Below are positions 10,063-22,800 of a stretch of 64,000 bases of DNA, piece after piece; position 1 is the stretch's first letter, and each line of letters starts with the position of its first letter. The translations under genes and the position numbers were made by a program. The notes beneath the pieces are model-generated. The model was not told where the DNA came from, ran no database searches, and saw only the letters and a program-made list of their open reading frames with translations. The DNA is from Brachionus rotundiformis (lineage: Eukaryota > Rotifera > Eurotatoria > Ploima > Brachionidae): positions 4,550,971-4,614,970 of the forward strand of contig JAESIW010000020.1 of assembly GCA_016802295.1 (NCBI GenBank), given 5' to 3'.

Positions 10063-11001
10063 TTAAGATAGGTCAAAATAATTCAAAATTAAATTCTCTT
10101 ATAGGCTATTTTTAGAAAAATTGTAAAAATTTAAATATAAAATTCAAAAGAATTTTATTTTACTATATTTTAATTTGATAAGTTTTTTACTTTTTTACAT
10201 TATAATCCTAATGACCATAATAACCACTAAATATATTTTCAAACTCAAGAAAATAAAATTAATTTTGCTTATAATTTTTGGTTATTGATAAAACTTTATT
10301 TTAAATTTTTTCCTATACAAAATTACCTTAGAATTAAAATAATTTTTATTTTTTCCTATTCTCTTAATTAAGTGTTTTATCATTTGGCAATTAAATCAAT
10401 AAAGCATGATATGAATTAAATTTGAATAAGTTTTTATTCAATCGTTAAACTAACAATTGACAATGTCCAGTTAAGGTGGTTAAATAAGTTAATTCGAACT
10501 AAATCTGATTGATTATTCGAATAATTATTAATAAATTTCTGTTTAAAAATTAATAAAAATAACTTTTAATTTTATGACTATTAGACTTTAAATTATCTAA
10601 TGGTTAATTTTTTTCTTTAGACATGTGATACTGCAAACTTGATGATTAAAAATCAAGCTAAACTAAAAAAATATACAAAAAAACAAACCAAACAATCATT
10701 CATCTAAAAAATAAAGTTTCCAATTGAAATAATCTAATAATTATCAAATTGTTTAGATGTATCGATTTAAATAAAATTTAAATTATATAAAAAAAATTTT
10801 AATCAAAATTTTTTATAAAGGATTTGATATGTTGGCAATCAAGTATTTTCATTTAAACATTTCTAATGCATATTTTTCTTATTTAATAAAATATAATAAA
10901 TCAATAGATCAATCATGCATTAAAAACTATTCTGAATATAAATTACTTGAAACATTTTCCAAAAATCATTAGTTAATTTCTAAACTAAAATCCATTTCAA
11001 A
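10063..11001. other. Intergenic, AT-rich
   Basis: Upstream region of the gene at 11002. Only AT-rich DNA with scattered homopolymer runs; no frame, RNA gene or repeat that I can support. Confidence 0.5.
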
Positions 11002-11750
11002 ATGTCTTACACCTATTCCAGATATTCTACTTCAAGTAAGTTTATCTAAAGGCTAAATGTTTTATGCCTTTACATTGTTGTCTACTTTAAGGCTGTTACG
11101 AAAGACCAGCTTATACCTGTGCTCCAGTTTGTGAACCAGTATGCTGCAGACCAGCTTGTCCAAGACCAAGAACAACCATTGAAATTGTTGTAAGAGCAGA
11201 AAGAAAGCCAAGAAGAACAGTTGTATGCGAAAGACCAGTAAAAGTTGTTGAGTGCAGACCAGTAGAAGTAATCAGAGCTGTAAGATGCAGACCTGTTGAA
11301 GTTAGATGTGTAAGACCAACTATCAGAGAAGTTGTCAGACCAACCATTCAAGTGAGACGATCAACCATTAGAGAAGAAGCCCGACTTTCAGATAGAGTTA
11401 GACCATTACAGTCAGAATACAGACAATTGCCAGATGTTCATGCTGGCCAAAGTCAAACCCAAAGCCAATCGGCTGCCCAACAACAAGGACCAACTCAAAG
11501 CCAATTGGTCGCTCAACAACAAGCCCAATTGGCTGCTCAACAACAAGCTCAATTGGCTGCCCAACAACAGGCTCAATTGGTTGCCCAACAACAAGCTCAA
11601 TTGGCTGCCCAACAACAAGCTCAATTAGCTGCCCAACAACAAGCTCAATTAGCTGCTCAACAGCAAGGACCTACTCAAAGTCAATTAGCTGCCCAACAAC
11701 AAGGACCAACTCAAAGCCAATTGGCCGCTCAACAACAACAACAAGCTTAA
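11002..11750 (+). CDS. Cys-Arg-Pro repeat protein with a Gln-rich tandem-repeat tail, 230 aa
   Basis: Two exons, 11002-11035 and 11092-11750, joined by a 56-bp GTAAG...TTTAAG intron (split codon AGC). The N-terminal half has many CRP, CERP and CEPVCCRP units with alternating Val/Arg stretches (RPVEVRCVRPTIREVVRPT), strongly basic and cysteine-rich. The C-terminal half (about residues 137-230) is a tandem repeat of AAQQQAQL and QGPTQSQL units. There is no signal peptide. The arrangement of a disulfide-rich block plus glutamine repeats resembles cross-linked structural or keratin-associated proteins, where Gln and Arg/Lys can be cross-linked by transglutaminase. That is an analogy, not homology. 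I do not recognise the family. Confidence 0.75.
11470..11747 (+). repeat. In-frame tandem repeats encoding QLAAQQQA and QGPTQSQLAAQQ
   Basis: A 24-bp unit (CAATTGGCTGCTCAACAACA plus AGCT, with synonymous variants) is repeated about six times between 11520 and 11660. It is flanked by 36-bp units containing GGACCAACTCAAAGC. Synonymous differences between units show selection on the protein or gene-conversion drift. Copy number is likely polymorphic. Confidence 0.85.
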
Positions 11751-13327
11751 ATCATTAGCATTAGATTTAGGAATGGGTTTTCTTTAAGGAAACATATTTT
11801 CCTAGGTAGATTAAATAAAATTTTAATCTTATATTTCTAATTTATTTTTCAAATGATTATAAATAATTTCAATAAAAAATTTTATTAAGTCGTATTTTTC
11901 GCTGTGATTTAAAAATAGATAACTGTCCATAATTTTAAAAATTTGGAAACTGAATTAAACTTACAATTGAAATTTTATTTCGTTTATCAGTTTAACTTTA
12001 ATCAAATTCACCCAATACTCTATCTAAAATAATAAATAATGCATAAAAATTTCATTTTTAAAACAAGTTTGTAGTTTATTTAGACTTAAAAGATTACTGA
12101 TTGAAATTTTATTTTTATTTTTACAATTCAAAATAATAATTTGAAAAATAAATTAATTTTATAATCAGAAACAAGATTTTTTATCAAAAATTTCTAAAAT
12201 TTTGAATCGTTTGTATACAATTTTCTATTTAAACCAAAAAAGCTGGTTTTGTTTAATTTTTAAAGGCTAACTAATATTTTATTTATAGTTTTTAATAATT
12301 TCAGAAAATTTTTTATTTTTTAATCATTAATATCTAAGAAATATCATCTAATAAAATGTCTTTAAGTTATAAATAATTTAATAAGATTCAGAATCAAAAT
12401 TTTGTTTAAATTTGACGCTAAATTTAATTAGATAGGAAACCCACATACTCGAATTAATCGAAAATTTTAATTTATAAGCGAGAAAGATCGAACAATAAAA
12501 TGGATTTTAGGGAAAAAATTGACCGTATAATAGCATCATTATAAATTTATTTAATAATATAAAATTCAAATAATTTAATAAATAATAAATTAAATTTATA
12601 ATTTTAAGGTAAGTTTGAACGCTGACAAAGAATTTTGAATTCTTCGAATTCAAATAGATGGCAAGATTTTTGAAATTAGAAACCAACAGATCTGATGCAT
12701 ATCTAACCAAAAATAATTGAGAAAAATCTAGCTCTCTTTTATTGCTAAATAATATACTAAAAAGAATCTTTTGTAATTTTTTTAACATCAAACAAAAGCA
12801 ATCAATTTTGCTTTCTAAATTTTTTTTATATCTGTAGCAATCAAAGCACAAAACACAATTATTTTCTTGATTCATAAATTTGAACACAAGATAAAAATTA
12901 AGGAAAATAATTTTTCAAGTTTACAGAATATATTAAAAACGATGCTTGAAAATTATTCTGATAATAAGTTTAAAAAATAAAAAAATTAAAAATAAAATAA
13001 TAAATTTTGAATTATATTATATAATATTATTTTTATTAAACGTTTCTATCTATCTTACATTTAAAAATAAAAGTCTAAAAATGATCATTTATAAACCGCA
13101 AAACAGTCATCATTCTACTTGTAACAACATAAAATAGAAAATGGAAATTAAAATCTAAATTAATAGATATTTAATTAATATTTTATTTTTATTTAATATC
13201 CTTATGTATGTGATGTCGCCAAACAGAAAAATCATTAAAATTTTTTCAATTAAAAAGGTAAAATATTTCTTTTAAGAATTCAGTTTAAAATCAAAAAATA
13301 ATTTATTTCAGAAAATATTTGGAAATA
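11751..13327. other. Intergenic gap with one doubtful minus-strand frame
   Basis: Very AT-rich. A poly(A)-signal-rich 3' flank follows 11750. Near the right end a likely 5'-UTR intron of the next gene is visible (GTAAAATAT at 13258 to TTTCAG at 13311). The only sizeable frame is at 12507-12887, listed separately. Confidence 0.45.
12507..12887 (-). CDS. Hypothetical protein, 126 aa, doubtful
   Basis: An open frame from ATG 12887 to TAA 12507. Its length is unusual for DNA this AT-rich. The N-terminal part has six cysteines (CVLCFDCY...CFC); the C-terminal part is Leu/Ile/Asn-rich and close to translated random AT sequence. No flanking exon, promoter or known domain supports it. It could be a lineage-specific gene, an exon fragment or chance. 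Confidence 0.25.
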   Translation of the reverse strand: MFKFMNQENNCVLCFDCYRYKKNLESKIDCFCLMLKKLQKILFSILFSNKRELDFSQLFLVRYASDLLVSNFKNLAIYLNSKNSKFFVSVQTYLKIINLIYYLLNYLNFILLNKFIMMLLYGQFFP

Positions 13328-13808
13328 ATGAATTTTTACGATTCAAGAATATCTATGCTTGAACAGAGTATGAATCCAAAATTTAGCATTCAGATCTAAA
13401 ATTTTTTTTTTAGTAAATCGCCAAAGATTAATATCACATCAACAGTCTAAATTAAATGGTAAATAAAAAAATATTTTTTTAAAAGAATAAAATTGTAACT
13501 TAGGTTATAATTATCAGCGAAAATTTGTATTCAATCAGCCATTGATTTCTAACATTTCTTATCAACCCGCTCTGAAACAAACTAACTACTATAATAATAG
13601 AGCAACCAGAAATTTGTCAAATCAATACCACAGACCAGCTGTACAAAGCAGAAAATCAATATATTCAAACAATAGAATTGTGACCAATTATAGACCAAAA
13701 AAAATTCCTTATAGTGAATATTTTTTGCCATTAAATTTTGATGATTATTTGGAAGAAATTAAAAAGGGCAACAATCCTTCCACAATTTTTTTTTATGATC
13801 TAGATTAG
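13328..13808 (+). CDS. Small basic Tyr/Asn/Arg-rich protein, 129 aa
   Basis: Three exons, 13328-13367, 13414-13458 and 13504-13808, joined by 45-46 bp introns in matching phase 1. ATG 13328 lies 17 bases after an apparent 5'-UTR splice acceptor at 13311. The protein starts MNFYDSRISMLEQ, is rich in Gln, Asn, Tyr and Arg through the middle, and ends in a more acidic hydrophobic segment (EYFLPLNFDDYLEEI). No signal peptide or membrane segment. Family not recognised. It is convergent with the EGF/ShKT gene that ends at 13943. Confidence 0.65.
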
Positions 13809-13942
13809 TTTTTTTAGATAAAAGTTTATTAAAAAAATAAATTTTTTAGACTAATTATAAAATGTTTTTACGTAACTAAGCCATTAGAATAAAAAAATTA
13901 TACATAAAAACTTTTTTGTTCTTTTTTTATTTTATGTCTCAT

Positions 13943-15625
13943 CTAGCAAGTATTACATGATCTTTTGCATAAACCTGGGTAACTTGTATTTAGATAATTA
14001 CAAAATCCATAGCTAGCCCAAAGAGGACAGTTGACCTCGACGTCCAAGCATGGCGGATAGGTGCAAACACCGCACGAAATCGGACAATATAGAGGAACTG
14101 GAATATTTCGAAATAAATAATTATAATCACAGAACCCGTGAATTTTCCATTCATAGCAAGAGCTTGAGTCCAAGTCTCCTCTAATACAAACATCAGATGG
14201 TATTACATAGCCGCAATTTCTACCAGTATAATTTGCTTCAAATAAGAAAGAGAATGAAAACGAAATTTATAAAAGAATATTAATTTTACGTGGACACACG
14301 CATTTATAGTCATTATTGTACCAACTTTGGCATGAGCCCCCATTCAAACATGGTCTCGAGGAACATGAGTTAATTATTTCTAAATCGGAATTATTTTATT
14401 TAAAAAAATTAATTGATGAATTTATACTTGTTTCACAAAAATTTCCAATATAATTCGATGGACAGATGCAGTATGGTAAACTATTTGGATTTAGTGTACA
14501 ATATCCTCCATTTAAGCATGGATAATTTTTACAACCAGAGTTACAATGCTCACAATTAAAACCTGAACAACCTGGCAGGCATTTGCAAGTGTAGGACGGA
14601 TGGCTGTTATAAAGAGGAACACATTCAGCACCATTCAAACAAGGGTTGGAATCACATCTGTTGATTACTTATTAGAACAAATTAATAAGCTTTTATCTTT
14701 TTGACATAAGAAAAATTTACATTTTTCACAAAAGGTACCATTGAAATTTGTTGGGCAAACACAATATGGATGACCATTTGATTGAATTACACAATAACCT
14801 CCATTCAAACAAGAATAATTGGTGCAAGCTGTTTCACATGTTTCACAATTTTTTCCATGACAACCGGCTGGACAACTGCAGGTGTGACTAGTTTGACCAT
14901 TCTCGTAATTTGGAGAGCACGCTCCACCGTTTTGGCATGGATTTTTGGCAAAACAAGGATTTACTATAAAAATTTTAATATATGAAGAAATTAAGAAAAA
15001 CAAATTTAGAAACCTTGATTGCAGTAAGGGCCCCCACGATCGGCCGGGCAAGTACATCTTACGCTTTGAATGGAAAAAAAGATAGTTGGTTGACAAATTC
15101 CAGTCGAGCAGCCAGTATATAAATTGCTACATGTTAAAGTAGGTACATCACAGTTGCCACAAGATTTTTGACAGTAGCTACGAACAGGAATGTTATTTGA
15201 TAGAACAGAATCACACAGTCCCAAAAAAGCTCTGGTTTTACAATCACCTTCATTGGCAATGTCAGAACAATATGGCAATCTCAGATAGTCTAAGAAATAT
15301 TTGTTTAAAGCTTTCAAATAAATTAATTTTTTTATAATTTTAATACTTTGACAGGTAAGACAACATCTCTGATAATTTAACTGATTTTCGCACCATTTTT
15401 GAGGATTTTGTCCTTGAGATTGATAATACGCTATCAATGATAAGCAATTCGATACATTCGGAATTTGGTGTAAAACTATTCCGGAACTGATCTTACATTC
15501 TGGGAAAATATTTTTTAATATAAAGCTTTGTTTGGTTAACACTAATTACCTGAGAAAGCAAAGGTTGGATTTAAAAATGTTGTTAGGATAAAAAAAATTG
15601 CCAAATTTTGAATTTCTTTTGGCAT
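13943..15625 (-). CDS. Secreted multidomain protein with ShKT and EGF modules, 456 aa
   Basis: Seven exons: 15625-15550, 15499-15347, 15289-15014, 14963-14721, 14667-14428, 14379-14290 and 14235-13943. All junctions are phase 1 and the total closes exactly. A signal peptide (MPKEIQNLAIFFILTTFLN) is followed by two six-cysteine ShKT-like modules (ending CCLTC and SCGNC). Next is a region with an EGF half-domain (CTCPADRGGPYC), then EGF modules including the CxNGGxCxxxxxxxPYCxCPxxxxGxFC pattern, and two terminal ShKT-like modules (CPISCGVC, CKRSCNTC). The product should be extracellular. The 57-bp intron 15290-15346 is a multiple of three without an in-frame stop, so retained transcripts would stay in frame. 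Architecture resembles the gene at 8515. Confidence 0.85.
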
Positions 15626-17854
15626 TTCTGGTAAAATTTTAAATCAAGATTTAATGAACATTTAAAATTGAGTTGTATTTTTATAGTCTTTTTTGGGCAA
15701 TTAAGAATCGGAAGAACGCGTGTCAAATTTCGATAAAATAAAGAGAGAATAATAACATTTCGTGAGATGGCAACTATCAGAAAATTTATAGTACATAGAT
15801 TAAAAAAATTTGTTCAATTTTAAAAATTTAAAAAAAAATATTAATGAAATTTAATTAAAAAACGAAATGTTTATATCGAGTATTGTGAGGATTCATATTA
15901 TAGGAAATATTACTTTGCCTATTGTTTGTATGCACATACTCATGAAATAAATTAATGTCTAAGCTTGACATGAAACTTTTAATGTTATTTAAAAAGTTTT
16001 ATTTACCTTAGTGAATTTAAAAACAAAAATTGATCTTAAAAAATTTAATCTAAAAACATTGAAAAATTACTCTAGTTACATCATTTAAATTTCTTTTGTT
16101 ACTTAATCAAGTGTCAGAATTTATTTTTTATTTTTATTTAAACAAAATTATTTTTTTTTATTAAAACTGAAGATTATATTCTAAAATTTTCATCTAATTG
16201 ACATTTATTCTATTCAAAATTTTTTAAAACAATAAAATAAAAAAAATTTCGCCAATGTTACTTATAAAAACTCTTAACTTTATAAATTACCAAATAATTG
16301 ACAAGATTTAAATATTTATTTATAAATATTTTTCCATTATTAATGAGCTGTTTTAAACATTTTTCGGTTTCTTAACAACTTATAGACTTTAATTAGAAAA
16401 AAAAGACGCCGAACAATAAAAGAAATTGTATCTAAATATTGGGAATTTGAAAATGTTAGACGATTCCTGCCTTAGGTTTAACCCTGAATAAACTTAATTG
16501 TTGCCGATTCAAAAATGGAGTAATACCTAAAATCTGAAAAGCGAATATTTTTGCTTTATTAAGCCGAAAAAAGGTAAATATTTAGTAAACTGTATTAAAA
16601 TTATAATATTGCAACAACTAAAAACAAGAATCTCGACCGAAGTCAAATTTAAAGAAGGGTAATAAGAAAATCTTCAAATTTCGTTTTTTTCGATTTTAAA
16701 TATTTTTAAATTATTTAAATGGATTTACGATATCCAGGTCAAAGTTATACAAGTTTTAGGAATTTTTAATCTAGTGAAACAATAGATAAACAAAAATTAA
16801 TTTTTTCTATTTTCTTATGTTTTGCTTTGCTTCTATCTTATATAGTTTGCTAGATAAATTTTTATTAAAAAAATTAGAGAAAAATAAATAAATAAGATTC
16901 TGTCCAAGGAGACTTAAATAAACGCTCATTAGCAAGATGTGAATAGTCAACTAAAATTTTAGACAATTAAGAGAATTTAATCTGGTTTTCCAAATGCTTC
17001 AATTTATACTTCAACAGTTAAAATTCAGGACTTTAAATACAGAACTGTTTAAACAACTTTGGCAAAGTTTGATAACAGAACTCTAGACATAAAACAATGT
17101 TTGTTTGTTTTTTTTTTAAATAAAAAAGTATAATTTAAATTAAATAATCAATTTTATTATTTAACAATAAAAAACATAATAAGTTTAAAGTTAATTATTG
17201 TTAAATTTTTCATACCTTTTTTTTAATTACTAATTCCTAAATCCGATTCTAGTTCAAAGCTTTAATGCATGCATTACATAAGCGAGCAAACATTTAAAAA
17301 AATTTAATTAAAATTTAAATTTTGAAAATGAATTCTTTTAAATATTTGATTATTAAAAATTATCTCATTTCGTTTAATTTTATAATTAATTTCAAAATAA
17401 CAACAAATTTCGTCTTTTTAATCAACAAACAGATATTATGTCCAAAAAATAATTATATAAGAATTTAATTTTCAATTTTTCAATTAATTCAAAATATAAG
17501 AATAATTAATAAAGATGAAAAAATATTTAATAATAAATAAAATTTTATTTGTTAAATAAAAAAAATCGGTTTATCAAAAAATAATTTCGGCAGCAAAATT
17601 TTCCTTTCAATTTGTTCTCAAGTCAGTTTTGTCATGCTCACATCAACAAACACTTAAATAAAGTTAATTAATAAAAATAAACTAGTCTTTTGCGTGTTTA
17701 AAATTTTTTAAACATAATCTTGTTAATCAAATATATTACCAAATTTTTTGTTTTGTTATTTTTTTTAATAAGAAATCTTATATTACAATCAATATGAAAT
17801 TAAACCTTGAGAATTTGACAAACAAAATTAATATCAAAATTCAAAATAAATAAT
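15626..17854. other. Intergenic, AT-rich, no supported feature
   Basis: More than 2 kb between two minus-strand genes. I looked for exon-like frames, hairpin RNA genes and repeats and found only AT-rich sequence with homopolymer runs. Confidence 0.45.
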
Positions 17855-19221
17855 TTATAAATATATACATAATACTAAAAATTTTCTTACAGTTTTTTTC
17901 TTTGGACTCTGTCTATCTCTGGTTGTTCTAACCGGTTCTTGTGGCGGCGATCTCCTTTAAAATTTATAAATATTTTCAAAAAAATTAAATGACATAATAT
18001 TAACCGAGTTTCTTGTTGTTGTGCAGCCTCTTCTTGTTGCTGAAGGGATAACGCCAATAAATAACTTATAAATTTCATAAATTAGTCCAAAAACAAATTA
18101 AAAAATTATTTACTCATTGTCATGAATGTCTTGATTTGGAGCATCTGACACACTAGAAACTTGTTTTGAAAATTCAAAATTTGAATTGCAGTAATTGCCT
18201 GCGCCCTCTATATTGTCCAATGTTTCCCAAACTATCTCACTATGATCAAAGTATCCGCTATCAGTGACCAAAGTATATAAACGATCATTTTTAGGATTTT
18301 TGTAAAGAGTTGAGAAATGATTGTTTCTGAAGAGAATTGATAGTTCATCAGGCTTGAGAACAGAGTGCAAAACACTTAGGCCATAATAAGTTAGCTGAGA
18401 TGCTGTCGAATTCAAGAAATCCTGTGCGAGTAATTTAATCGATGTTATTTCGCTGCTTGTATTGTCATTTCCACTAATGGAAATTTCTACAAGTTGGTTA
18501 TAACTTTTATCTGCTAGGTATTTGTAATACTCAGTCTGTTCAGGATCCACCAGCCATCCATGGAAGAGTTTAATAGAAAATATATCAAATATATCCATTT
18601 CTTTGGTGTATTCAAAATCATTAACTCCAGTGAACTTTACATTTACATCTAAACCATATTGTAGTTTTCCAAATATTGATAAAGAATCGCTGATAATTTG
18701 CTCAAAATTTATAACAGCATTGGAAGAGTTATTTTGCAACCTTGGGACAAATTCATTAAATAAAAGATCAGCAAGATTTTGAATTAAAATTTCATTTGAG
18801 ACAATTTCAACATTGTCTGCCAAGCGCATTTGATCTCTCAGAAGCAAAACATTACAAATGCTTATTAAAGGACATGGGCCATTTTCGTTTTGAAGAATGA
18901 TAGGAACTTTTCGGTTATTGAAACTAATCCATTTAACGCCAAATAAGTTACTCTCAGTTTTGGATGAACTCACACCTGAATTTTGGTCTTTTTTTTTTAA
19001 ATCAGAATTCAAATTTATTTCTTTAAATTCCACGTTAGTCTCGTTAATTTGTCTAACTAAATCAGTGTTTTCAATAGAATCAACAACTTTTTCAATTAAA
19101 TCTTCCAAAACGGAAGTAACAGTCTCATCTACGTGGGACTTATCTGAACAAGAATGGTATCAAAAAGGATTTTTTTATTTAAAAAAGGTTCACCTTTATT
19201 TTCAACTTTTTCAAACTTCAT
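17855..19221 (-). CDS. MINDY2: MINDY-1/2-type ubiquitin C-terminal hydrolase (K48-linkage specific), about 405 aa
   Basis: Exons 19221-19194, 19143-18114, 18064-18005 and 17954 to about 17855. MINDY (FAM63) enzymes trim Lys48-linked polyubiquitin. The catalytic motif is clear: VPIILQNENGPCPL places the oxyanion Gln near residue 94 and the nucleophile Cys near 100, and the catalytic His is in RNNHFSTLY near 285. The third exon restores DYLLALSLQQQEEAAQQQE, matching the ubiquitin-binding motif (MIU) near the C-terminus of the vertebrate proteins. The tail is Arg/Lys/Ser-rich. The last splice is uncertain: a GTAAG follows the Thr codon at 17891, and I give the read-through stop at 17857-17855. 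Assignment between MINDY1 and MINDY2 is not possible here; invertebrates usually have one gene. Confidence 0.9.
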
Positions 19222-19872
19222 TTTTGTAATTATTAAATTATAATTCTGAATTGAATGAAAAAATTTAATTTCATAATTAAATTTTAAATTTATTTTATTA
19301 ATAAAAATTTCTTAAAATGTCAATAATAAATTAAATAAAACACAGTTTAATAAAAATATATTTTTTTGTCTAAATTTTAATTAAATAGTAAAAATTGACG
19401 AAATTTTTTTTTAATTATTTTAAATTTTCGATTTTGTATTCATAAAAATCGAGCTAATGTCATTAAATTAATTTAAAATATGTTCAAAACTTTTAAATTA
19501 TGATTTAATTTTCTGAAACTTAAGGATTTAACTAAAAAGATTAAATATTTGAAAATAAAATTTTTAATTAAAAAAATAGGAAGAATTAAATAAATTTTCT
19601 AAATAACATGATGCTTGTTATCGATATCTTTTTTAAATTAAATGTTGAAATATAAATATTAAATGTCAATTTTTAAGTAAAATTCCTTCTGGTTTAATTT
19701 TCTCCCTTACTTAGGGATATATTTTTCACAATTTAAAATAATAAGTGACTTATTTTTCATGATATTCTTAAGGAAAAAAATTTTTTTTTGGTGTTTGGAT
19801 TTCAATTATATGAATAAAATATCGACCAAAAGGCTTTAAAGAAAATTAAGAAATTAATTATAACTGGGAAAA
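19222..19872. other. Intergenic between divergent genes
   Basis: The MINDY gene reads leftward and the lectin-EGF gene rightward from this gap, so it should hold both promoters. No specific element can be supported in such AT-rich sequence. Confidence 0.45.
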
Positions 19873-22800
19873 ATGAAAATTCGTTTAATTCTGGTTTTGA
19901 TATTTGTTAGACAAAGTTATTTTACTTTATTTTGATTTTATAAATTTTAATTAAAAATTTTTTAGCTTACGGATTTGGTTTCATTCAAGAATTTGTTAAC
20001 TTAATTTTTAGAGGATACGTAGCTGATATTTGTCCAGAAAATATTGATGCTGTGAAATTATCTACGCAAAATACAAGTTTTAAAATCGAATGTAATTCAA
20101 ATGAGCTAATAGACGTTGAATGTGTTTTCCATGGTGTAGCCAAAGATTGGAGTTGGTTTCACTGTTTGGAAAAAAATTCATTTGACATAATTAAATATAA
20201 GTGTCATCATAAAAAATCATGTATTATAGATAGCTTAAGCGATCTAAGAAATGATTGTAAAACAGAACGTAGAAAGATTATAATTTATTATACGTGTAAA
20301 AACTTTCCTACTGGTAATTTACTTTTTTTTCAATAAATTAGTCATTTTTTTTAACTATTAGAAGTAAACGATAATTTTCAAATTGAATGCTTTGAGCAAG
20401 ACAACTCAAATGGTATAATTTGTATAATTTTAAAAGCAATAAAATCAAATTCGGTCATTCATGAAAAAATAAATGCATCGATTGATGGAGAATTGAAGCT
20501 ATTACATCTCCATTCATTAGGTATGTAAATACCGCATTTTTTTTAATGAATAACAAGAAAATTCATAAATTTTCGCCTTGTTATTTTTATTATTAATTAT
20601 TTCGGTAAACACTTCATGGTCGATGATAGAGAGGAAAATATTCAAATTAAAAATTAAAAGATGAAAAGTTAATTTATAAAATTTAGATATATATATTCTT
20701 AAGAATGTCCCTAGCCACCACCCACTCAAGTATGACCAGCACACATTCAATTCCTGATAAGCACACAACTTGAAAAACACACATCTAGTGTGTGCCGTTA
20801 AGTTTAAAAGAAAAAAATCTTAAAATTTTTATTTATAATTCCGAGTATTCTGAATTAACGATATGTTGTTTTTATCGTTTTTACCTAAAATGGAAGATTT
20901 TAATTGTGTGTGTGTTTTTTAACTTAACAACACACATTAGATTTGTATTTTTCAAGTTGTGTGCTCATGAGGAATTGAATGTGTGGTGACATAATATTCC
21001 CTATTCTCAATTGATTAATTTTAATAAGAGTTTATCCTGTTGGGCATCGTCTCATTATGGATAATGATATTAAGCATTTTTCAAGTTGTTCAAACATTAA
21101 ATGTTATTTTATTTTTGTACTGTAGAAATAATTAAAGAGTTTATTAATGTATAATTACACTTCTAAGTCTTTAATTTTAGCAATGGATACATAAAAATAG
21201 AGATACCCATTGAAGGTTTAATATTAAATTTAATATCATTAATGTTTTTGTGGTAATATTTTTATTAAAAAAATGAAGTTATCATTGTATCTTTTAAAAA
21301 AAATTAAAAAAAATTGCGGTATTTTTTTAAGTGATTTTTGTCTGAATTTAAAATTTTTTAGTAAATTAGGAAAAATATTAGATTTAAACGATTAGAGCAA
21401 ATTAGGCTATAAACTCCAATTTTAAGTTCCTTCTGTTAAATAGAATAAGCATTTACTAAAAATAAATATTTAAGTCAGGTCCTGAATGGGTTAATTTTTT
21501 TTTGAAGAATCTAAAACGGATTTTTAGATAGTCATTTAGTAATAGTTGCACCATTTATAAAGATACCGATAACCCTAAATCCTTGTAATATGATGTTTTA
21601 AATGAGGTAGATATAAGGTGATGCGTAGATCTGATCTTTAGATTTTATTACAATTATATACGGTACAATTATAATTAGCATTTGAATTTAAAAATTTTTA
21701 ATTTAAGATGTATCAAATAGCAGTAAAAATATTATTCAGTCAAATAATAATTTTTTTGATGCAATTCTGCTTTTAAAGAATCGAATCTACTCTATTGCTG
21801 TACTTGAATCAATAGAAATATTTTCTAACAGTCCTTCATATTTAAAATTACATGTATAATTTTCTATTATAAATTTATATATTTAATTTAAAAATTGTAA
21901 AATTTTTTGTAGTTTATTCAATTGAAATATTGTAATACAGATTATTTATGCAACATTGATTTACTATTGGAAAGAAATCTAACAGAATTTAGAATTTTAG
22001 AGTCATCTGAAGTTTTTTTGGTTAACCAAAGCAATAACAAAATAAATACTTCTCAATTAGGAATCAAAAATACTTATTTGGATATAAATACAATTCCATT
22101 GATTGAATGTCTAAACAGTTCTTGTCTATTTGATAAAGTTAACTTCTCAGACCCAAATCACCGGGATCTAATGGTGATCTTAAAAAATAATAGCAATTCA
22201 CTTCAATTAGTTGATTTATGGTCTTATGGTATTTTCAGGATAAACTTAAATATCAATTACAAAACATATCTCTCTTATTTTAAAATAAAAAACATGACAA
22301 AAAATAATTTTACAGTTGAAATAAGTGAATCATCGTCAAATATTTATTTTAATAGAACTTTTTATGCCAAAGAACTATTTAGAAACGAAACTCGTAGTCA
22401 AATTATAATACAATATAGCAATGACACTTACCTAAATTTTACCAGAGAAAACAATAGATCCCATCTGTCAACACAAGCATTTACAGAAGAAATTAAAAGT
22501 CAGTCAAACTTTAGAACAGAAGAAATATATAGTTTACCAGATAGTACTATTTTATTTAACTATACTAATTCGAATAAATTAACATCAGCATATCATAGCT
22601 ATCATATCAATTATTCAAACATAACATTAAATAAGCTTGAACCTGAGAAATTAATTGAAATATTGAATGATAAGCATGACATGAATGGGTGTTTATTAGA
22701 ATGTTCAAATCACGGAAATTGTGTTTCTGACAGAATTAATAAATTCTATTGTAAATGCTTGCCAAGTTTTACTGGTAAAACATGCGAGGTCAATCTAGAT

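Noticed and set aside
11082..11624. Open frames antisense or shifted to the Cys-Arg-Pro/Gln-repeat gene
   Set aside because: They arise from the tandem repeat and biased codon use. The sense frame has a start, a spliced first exon and coherent repeat units.
12946..13137. 63-codon plus-strand frame
   Set aside because: Lys/Ile/Asn-rich translation of AT-rich DNA with no flanking exon or domain.
20517..20989. Two similar short frames on opposite strands (KLCAxxELNVW-type)
   Set aside because: They are the two arms of the inverted repeat read outward, not genes.
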